64,000 nt of DNA from Erwinia persicina NBRC 102418 (GTDB lineage Bacteria > Pseudomonadota > Gammaproteobacteria > Enterobacterales > Enterobacteriaceae). The stretch covers positions 48,590 to 112,589 of the forward strand of contig NZ_BCTN01000018.1 of assembly GCF_001571305.1 (NCBI RefSeq), written 5' to 3'. This document shows, one piece after another, positions 58,363 through 64,000 of the stretch (the stretch's first letter is position 1; the number at the start of each line of letters is the position of its first letter). Below the pieces are notes generated by a model. That model was not told where the DNA came from. It ran no database searches and saw nothing but the letters and a program-made list of their open reading frames with translations. The position numbers were made by a program, and so were the translations under genes.

Positions 58363-58941
58363 TTAAGCGACCATCTCTTTTTCGATGAGCAGCATCAGAA
58401 TATGGATCACCTTGATGTGAATTTCCTGGATGCGGTCAGCATAGCCGAAGTGCGGCACGCGGATCTCCACGTCCGCCACACCATCCATTTTTCCACCGTC
58501 TTTGCCGGTCAGGGTGATCACCTTCATCCCTTTCGCACGCGCGGCCTCAACGGCTTTGATAATGTTGGCGGAATTGCCGGAGGTTGAAATCCCCAGCAGA
58601 ACATCCCCTGCGCTGCCGACCGCTTCGATATAGCGGGAGAACACAAAATCGTAGCCAAAGTCATTGCTGACGCAGGACAGGTGGCTGACATCAGAAATGG
58701 CAATCGCCGGATAGCCTGGACGGTTTTCACGATAGCGGCCCGTCAGTTCTTCCGCAAAATGCATCGCATCGCAGTGAGAACCGCCGTTACCGCAGGAAAG
58801 GACCTTCCCGCCCGCTTTAAATGAATCAGCCAGCAAAACAGCCGCGCGCTGGATCGCATCGATGTTTGCCTCTTCACTTAGAAATTTATTCAGCGTGTCT
58901 GCCGCTTCGTTCAGCTCGGCGCGAATGATGTCCTGATACAT
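58363..58941 (-). CDS. gmhA: Sedoheptulose-7-phosphate isomerase
   Basis: The 192-residue enzyme makes D-glycero-D-manno-heptose 7-phosphate for the LPS core. It is a single SIS domain with the loop [20 protein letters not shown] (about residues 50-69) and STSGNSAN (about 119). Length and sequence match E. coli GmhA (LpcA). It is divergent from fadE. Confidence 0.96.
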   Translation of the reverse strand: MYQDIIRAELNEAADTLNKFLSEEANIDAIQRAAVLLADSFKAGGKVLSCGNGGSHCDAMHFAEELTGRYRENRPGYPAIAISDVSHLSCVSNDFGYDFVFSRYIEAVGSAGDVLLGISTSGNSANIIKAVEAARAKGMKVITLTGKDGGKMDGVADVEIRVPHFGYADRIQEIHIKVIHILMLLIEKEMVA

Positions 58942-59120
58942 AGGGGTGTCCTTTTTAGGAAAGAGTTACTGCGGGAGTTTACCAAGTTGCCAGGAAAGCG
59001 GGAAGCGATCTCCCTGAGGGGCGAGAGGATTAACGGTTCGTGCCCCCGCTTTGTGAGCCAGGTTGTAATTATTATGTAAACAGATTGCACCTGAAGCCGG
59101 GGTAATCTAAACCTATAACC

Positions 59121-59137
59121 AACAGGTCAGACCTCTT
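59121..59137 (+). promoter_or_regulatory. FadR operator upstream of fadE
   Basis: AACAGGTCAGACCTCTT matches the FadR consensus ANCTGGTCNGACNTNTT with one mismatch. It lies 21 bp before the fadE ATG, so FadR repression relieved by long-chain acyl-CoA is expected. Confidence 0.65.
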
Positions 59138-59158
59138 ACTACTTACGGAGCAGACGTT

Positions 59159-61603
59159 ATGATGGTTCTCAGTGTTGTGGCGACGATCGTCCTGATCGGT
59201 GCCCTGTTTTATCACCGCGTCAGCCTGCTGGCTGCCAGCGCAATAGTATTTATCTGGACGGCGGCCTTCGGCATCGCCGGGCTGTGGACGTTGTGGCTGC
59301 TGGTTCCGCTGGCACTGATCCTGCTGCCGTTCACGCTGCCGTCGATGCGCCGTGCGCTGTTTTCTAAACCGACACTGGCCACGTTCCAGAAAGTGATGCC
59401 ACCGATGTCGCGCACCGAGAAAGAAGCCATTGATGCCGGAACCACCTGGTGGGAAGGTGATCTGTTCCGTGGCACCCCGGACTGGAAAAAACTGCATGCG
59501 TATCCACAGCCGCGCCTGACACCTGAAGAACAGGCCTTTATTGACGGCCCGGTGGAAGAGGCCTGTCGTCTGGCTAATGACTTCCAGATCACGCATGAAA
59601 TGGCCGATTTGCCCCCCGAGCTGTGGGCCTATCTTAAACAGCATCGCTTCTTCGCCATGATCATTAAGAAAGAGTATGGCGGACTGGAATTTTCAGCCTA
59701 CGCACAGGCGCGGGTGCTGCAAAAACTGGCGGGGGTTTCCGGTATTCTGGCTATTACTGTGGGTGTACCTAACTCCCTTGGGCCTGGCGAACTGTTGCAG
59801 CATTACGGTACCGACGCGCAGAAAGATCATTACCTGCCCCGCCTTGCACGCGGCGAAGAGATCCCCTGCTTTGCCCTGACCAGCCCGGAAGCGGGTTCGG
59901 ATGCCGGTGCCATTCCGGATACCGGGGTGGTCTGCATGGGTAACTGGCAGGGCGAACAGGTGTTAGGCATGCGCCTCACCTGGAACAAACGCTATATCAC
60001 CTTAGCCCCTGTCGCCACTGTGCTGGGCCTGGCGTTTAAACTTTCCGATCCTGAGCGCCTGCTGGGCGACACAGAAGAACTGGGGATTACCTGTGCGCTG
60101 ATCCCCACCCAGACGCCGGGCGTCGAAATTGGCCAGCGTCACTTCCCGCTCAACGTTCCGTTCCAGAACGGACCCACGCGCGGTAACGATATCTTTGTGC
60201 CCATCGACTATATCATCGGCGGCCCGGAAATGGCCGGACAGGGCTGGCGGATGCTGGTCGAATGCCTGTCAGTGGGCCGGGGGATCACCCTGCCTTCTAA
60301 TTCGACCGGCAGCCTGAAAAGCATTGCGCTGGCCATTGGTGCCTATGCCCATATTCGCCGTCAGTTCCGCCTGTCGATTGGTAAAATGGAAGGCATTGAG
60401 GAACCACTGGCGCGCATTGCGGGCAATGCCTATGTGATGGATGCAGCGGCAACGCTGATCACCAGCGGCATTATGCTCGGTGAAAAACCGGCGGTGCTGT
60501 CAGCTATTGTTAAATATCACTGCACCCATCGCGGTCAGCGGGCGATTGTGGATGCGATGGATATTGCCGGGGGCAAAGGCATTATGCTCGGCAACAGTAA
60601 CTTCCTCGCCCGTGCCTATCAGGGCGCCCCGATAGCCATCACCGTGGAAGGGGCAAACATCCTGACCCGCAGTATGATTATCTTTGGTCAGGGCGCTATC
60701 CGCTGCCACCCCTATGTGCTGGCCGAAATGGCCGCCGCACAGAACCACGATCTCACGGCGTTTGATAAGGCACTGTTCAGCCATATCGGCCACGTGGGCA
60801 GCAATACAATGCGCAGCCTGTGGCTGGGGATCACCGGTGGGCTGACCAGCGCCTCCCCGACGCGTGATGCCACCCGTCGCTACTACCAGCATCTGAACCG
60901 CATTAGTGCGAACCTTGCGCTGCTGTCGGATGTCTCGATGTCGGTGCTGGGCGGCAGTCTGAAACGCCGTGAGCGCATCTCCGCACGTCTGGGCGATGTC
61001 CTGAGCCAGCTCTATCTGGCGTCGGCCGCACTGAAACGGTATGAAGATGAGGGCCGCAACGAAGCCGATTTACCGCTGCTGCACTGGGGCGTTCAGGATG
61101 CACTGAACCAGGCGGAAACGGCCATTGACGACCTGCTGCGTAACTTCCCGAACCGCATGGTTGCGGGCCTGGTCCGCCTGGTGGTGTTCCCGACCGGTCG
61201 TCACAGCCGGGCACCGTCTGACCGTCTTGACCACCAACTGGCGAAGATCCTGCAGGTACCGTCAGCCACCCGCACCCGCCTGGGGCGCGGCCAGTACCTG
61301 ACCCCGAGCGAGCATAACCCGGCGGGCCAGCTGGAAGAGGCGTTGCAGCATGTGATGGCCGCTGAAGTTATTCACGATCGTCTGTGTAAACAGCAGAAAA
61401 AACATCTGTCATTTACCCGCCTGGATGGGCTGGCGGCTGAAGGACTGCAAAAAGGATGGGTGACTCAGGAAGAGGCCGACGTGCTGATCCGTGCGGAAGC
61501 CAGCCGTCTGCGCTCGATTAACGTCGACGAGTTTGCTGCTGATGCGCTGGCGCCCCAGCCAGTCAGAGAGGATGTGCCGCAGCGAAAGATTGAAGCGGCC
61601 TAG
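59159..61603 (+). CDS. fadE: Acyl-CoA dehydrogenase FadE
   Basis: The 814-residue enzyme carries out the first oxidation step of fatty acid beta-oxidation. It has two N-terminal hydrophobic segments (about residues 2-60), then the acyl-CoA dehydrogenase core with [12 protein letters not shown] (about 240) and the long C-terminal DUF1974 domain of the FadE family. Length equals that of E. coli FadE. GGAG precedes the start; a second ATG follows immediately. A FadR-type operator lies upstream. Confidence 0.96.
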   Translation: MMVLSVVATIVLIGALFYHRVSLLAASAIVFIWTAAFGIAGLWTLWLLVPLALILLPFTLPSMRRALFSKPTLATFQKVMPPMSRTEKEAIDAGTTWWEGDLFRGTPDWKKLHAYPQPRLTPEEQAFIDGPVEEACRLANDFQITHEMADLPPELWAYLKQHRFFAMIIKKEYGGLEFSAYAQARVLQKLAGVSGILAITVGVPNSLGPGELLQHYGTDAQKDHYLPRLARGEEIPCFALTSPEAGSDAGAIPDTGVVCMGNWQGEQVLGMRLTWNKRYITLAPVATVLGLAFKLSDPERLLGDTEELGITCALIPTQTPGVEIGQRHFPLNVPFQNGPTRGNDIFVPIDYIIGGPEMAGQGWRMLVECLSVGRGITLPSNSTGSLKSIALAIGAYAHIRRQFRLSIGKMEGIEEPLARIAGNAYVMDAAATLITSGIMLGEKPAVLSAIVKYHCTHRGQRAIVDAMDIAGGKGIMLGNSNFLARAYQGAPIAITVEGANILTRSMIIFGQGAIRCHPYVLAEMAAAQNHDLTAFDKALFSHIGHVGSNTMRSLWLGITGGLTSASPTRDATRRYYQHLNRISANLALLSDVSMSVLGGSLKRRERISARLGDVLSQLYLASAALKRYEDEGRNEADLPLLHWGVQDALNQAETAIDDLLRNFPNRMVAGLVRLVVFPTGRHSRAPSDRLDHQLAKILQVPSATRTRLGRGQYLTPSEHNPAGQLEEALQHVMAAEVIHDRLCKQQKKHLSFTRLDGLAAEGLQKGWVTQEEADVLIRAEASRLRSINVDEFAADALAPQPVREDVPQRKIEAA

Positions 61604-61615
61604 TGATTAACCCGT

Positions 61616-61639
61616 GGGCCGATCGTCAACGATCGGCCC
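61616..61639. terminator. Bidirectional terminator between fadE and mtnK
   Basis: GGGCCGATCG (61616-61625), a TCAA loop and CGATCGGCCC (61630-61639) form a perfect 10-bp stem between the convergent fadE and mtnK stops. Confidence 0.8.
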
Positions 61640-61645
61640 CTGTTG

Positions 61646-62845
61646 TTAACCGTTCTGACGGATGCGCGCAATCAGCGCTTCACTGTCCGGAATATGATCA
61701 GCCAGCAGGATCAGACTGCGGCCCAGCGTTATCGCCTGACGCACGCATTCAACGCGCATCGCCTCATCGTCAATCTTCTTAATATCCGCCACCTGCGACA
61801 TGCCAACGGTACGGCGGATCAGCTCAGTGCCGCAGTAGCCAATGGTGTCGCTCCATACCTTACGCAGAAACGCCTGTGCATAGCCTGACACCGCCAGCGC
61901 CCGATCCCGGCTCTTTTCTGCCGCCAGATCAAGGAAGCGATCGCTGAAACTCCGCCACACATCGCGCACATCGTTAAGGCGATTTTCACGCGCGGCTGCG
62001 GCTTCCCTCGGCGGCAGCAGCCCCGGTGCCGCGCAGTAGCTGATCAACAGATTGCCCAGCGCACTGCCGATATCAAAGCCCATCGGCCCGTAGAAACCAA
62101 ATTCTGCATCGATAACCTTCAGACGGTTGTCTGCCACGAAGATCGAACCACTGTGCACATCACCGTGCAGCAGCGCTTCGGCATGGCAGTAAAACCGATG
62201 CTTCAGGCCCCCGACCGCCACCCGCAGTTCGGCGTCGTCACGCAAAGATTCTGCCAGCGGCTCCAGCTCACGCGGATACGCGTTGCGCTCGTGCACTTCA
62301 TATGGCTCGTTGAAGAACAGCTCTTCGGTGATATCGCACAGCTCCGGGTTAGTAAAACGGATCACATCCGCTTTTTTCTGATACGGATGCTGGAAAAAAT
62401 CGGAGGTGTGGAACAGGGTCTGTGCCAGATATTCCCCCAACTGCCCTGCCGCCTGCGGATATTCAACACCGTTCACCAGCTCACTCCGCCAGATAGCGTG
62501 GTCTGACAGGTCTTCCATAACCATCACCGCCAGTTGCGGATCGTAATGCAGAATATTCACCGTATGCTGCGGGCAAAATTTGCCATGCTCAATCAGCACT
62601 TCGGCTTCCAGCCTTGCGCGGTCAAGGGTGAGGGGCCAGGATTCGCCCACACAGCGCACATAAGGTAGCGCCTGTTTGACGATCACCCGGCTGACGCCTG
62701 AGGTATCGAAAATCTTAAATACCAGGTTGAGATTACCATCGCCCACTTCCTGCGAATCAACCAGAGACTGGGGATTATCCACGCCGCCAAACTGACGGGC
62801 ATATTCCACGGCATCCGCTGCGGTGAACGTACGGTATTGCGACAT
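61646..62845 (-). CDS. mtnK: 5-methylthioribose kinase
   Basis: The 399-residue kinase phosphorylates 5-methylthioribose in methionine salvage. It has the APH-like fold with [11 protein letters not shown] (about residue 37), the catalytic loop [12 protein letters not shown] (about 228) and the metal-binding [13 protein letters not shown] (about 246). ATG 62845 gives the family start MSQYRTFT. It is divergent from mtnA, its pathway partner, across a 114-bp gap. Confidence 0.95.
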   Translation of the reverse strand: MSQYRTFTAADAVEYARQFGGVDNPQSLVDSQEVGDGNLNLVFKIFDTSGVSRVIVKQALPYVRCVGESWPLTLDRARLEAEVLIEHGKFCPQHTVNILHYDPQLAVMVMEDLSDHAIWRSELVNGVEYPQAAGQLGEYLAQTLFHTSDFFQHPYQKKADVIRFTNPELCDITEELFFNEPYEVHERNAYPRELEPLAESLRDDAELRVAVGGLKHRFYCHAEALLHGDVHSGSIFVADNRLKVIDAEFGFYGPMGFDIGSALGNLLISYCAAPGLLPPREAAAARENRLNDVRDVWRSFSDRFLDLAAEKSRDRALAVSGYAQAFLRKVWSDTIGYCGTELIRRTVGMSQVADIKKIDDEAMRVECVRQAITLGRSLILLADHIPDSEALIARIRQNG

Positions 62846-62959
62846 TGACCTGACCCCCAAAATAAGACATGTTTCGTTGTAATAAGCCGTTCAGACGTCT
62901 ATACATCCGTCAGTCATGTTGGCACAATATGACGCATTAAAGCAACCGGGATTTAACTC

Positions 62960-63985
62960 ATGCAAACACTCAGCACCACCAGTTTACAGGTTCGTGACAA
63001 TCAGCTCTGGATCCTTGACCAGCAGGCCCTGCCACAGCAGAAAATCTGGTGCCCGACGCCGGATGTTGCCGAACTGGTGAGCCATATTAAAGCGCTGCGG
63101 GTCCGCGGCGCACCGCTGATCGGCCTGTCGGCCAGCCTGCTGCTGGCACTGCTGGCTGAAAACGGCATGGCCAGACCGGCACTGGCGGAGGCGCTGGAGG
63201 TGCTGCGCGCTGCGCGTCCGACAGCCGTGAATCTGATGAATAACCTGGATCGCATGAAGCTGGCCCTGGCCCGGGAGGATTTTGTCAGCGCGCTGGGGGC
63301 AGAAGCACTGCGGTTGATTGATGAGGATAAAGCCCTGTGTGACAGCATTGCCGCCGCCGGCAGCGCCCTGATTACCCCCGGCAGCCGTCTGCTGACCCAC
63401 TGCAACACCGGCGGGCTGGCAACGGCAGGCGTCGGCACCGCACTGGGTGTTATCGCCCGCGGCTGGACGGAAGGCAAGGTCAGCCAGGTATGGGTGGATG
63501 AAACCCGACCGCTGTTACAGGGTGGACGCCTGACGGCGTGGGAGTTAGGCGAACTGGGCATCCCTTACCGGTTAATCTGTGATTCGATGGCCGCCAGCCT
63601 GATGGCCCGGGGAGAGGTTGATGCAGTCTGGGTGGGGGCGGATCGCATTGCCGCTAACGGTGATGTGGCGAATAAAATCGGCACCTACAGCCTGGCAGTG
63701 CTGGCGAAATATCACCACATTCCGTTCTACGTCGCGGCACCGCATACCACGCTGGATCGCGAATGCCCGAACGGTGATGCCATCCCGATTGAACAGCGCG
63801 CCGCGCGCGAAGTGACAGGCGTTGCCGGCAGCTTTGGTGATGTGCAGTGGGCGCCGGAAGGGGCACAGGTGTACAACCCGGCGTTTGACGTCACGCCAGC
63901 CTCGCTGATTAGCGGCTGGGTGCTGGATACTGGCGTGGTCACACCGGCGCAGGTGAAGGCAGGCGAATTTCAGCCACGTCGTTAA
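62960..63985 (+). CDS. mtnA: Methylthioribose-1-phosphate isomerase
   Basis: The 341-residue enzyme converts methylthioribose-1-phosphate to methylthioribulose-1-phosphate. It shows the eIF2B-like fold with [10 protein letters not shown] (about residue 49), [11 protein letters not shown] (about 149; catalytic Cys) and the Asp in [13 protein letters not shown] (about 231). It follows MtnK in the pathway and is transcribed divergently from it. The rest of the salvage pathway (mtnBCDE) is not in the window. Confidence 0.95.
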   Translation: MQTLSTTSLQVRDNQLWILDQQALPQQKIWCPTPDVAELVSHIKALRVRGAPLIGLSASLLLALLAENGMARPALAEALEVLRAARPTAVNLMNNLDRMKLALAREDFVSALGAEALRLIDEDKALCDSIAAAGSALITPGSRLLTHCNTGGLATAGVGTALGVIARGWTEGKVSQVWVDETRPLLQGGRLTAWELGELGIPYRLICDSMAASLMARGEVDAVWVGADRIAANGDVANKIGTYSLAVLAKYHHIPFYVAAPHTTLDRECPNGDAIPIEQRAAREVTGVAGSFGDVQWAPEGAQVYNPAFDVTPASLISGWVLDTGVVTPAQVKAGEFQPRR

Positions 63986-64000
63986 TGTGTGTAACCAGAG

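Overview
The window is chromosomal DNA of an enterobacterium, most like the Erwinia/Pantoea group. Two blocks follow the Escherichia coli gene order closely: mak, rdgC, ppnP, yaiA, aroL, yaiI, proC, psiF, iraP on the left, and proA, proB, phoE, crl, frsA, gpt, pepD, dinB, yafK, yafJ, gmhA, fadE on the right. The genus is inferred from gene content and synteny only; no rRNA gene is present. No tRNA gene, insertion sequence, prophage or CRISPR array was seen.

Layout. 0-6 kb: a CsgG/DUF4810/GNA1162 lipoprotein trio, then an AraC regulator, an APH-family kinase and an ethanolamine-type permease. 6-14 kb: conserved core genes plus lpxO. 14-47 kb: accessory DNA between proC/psiF/iraP and proA. It holds lacZ without lacI or lacY but with a lac-like operator, an MdtG-type efflux pump, a cold-shock gene, marC, a peptide-type ABC importer with two paralogous binding proteins, many small stress or biofilm genes (two AriR/YmgB-like, a second IraP-like, a YjbE-like, a KTSC protein), crcB behind a fluoride riboswitch, and a serine-dehydratase/AlaX pair. 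47-64 kb: core genes ending with the divergent methionine-salvage genes mtnK and mtnA.

The most interesting locus is 40.6-46.8 kb. A histidine decarboxylase operon (amino acid antiporter, PLP-dependent Hdc, a complete second HisRS) diverges from a 627-residue protein that fuses an IS200-like/RAYT Y1 transposase to a histidyl-tRNA synthetase paralogue. The Y1 half has lost both HUH histidines and the nucleophilic tyrosine. The HisRS half keeps several histidine-pocket residues but lacks the HisA-motif and motif 3 arginines. This looks like a domesticated transposase turned into a DNA- or RNA-binding domain controlled by a histidine-sensing pseudo-synthetase, probably regulating the neighbouring histamine operon. 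A large inverted repeat in the 407-bp divergent region is a candidate target.

Regulatory sites read from sequence include TyrR boxes (aroL), a lac operator (lacZ), a Pho box (phoE), a LexA box (dinB), a FadR operator (fadE), Rcs-like boxes, the crcB riboswitch and a candidate unannotated small RNA near 30.3 kb.
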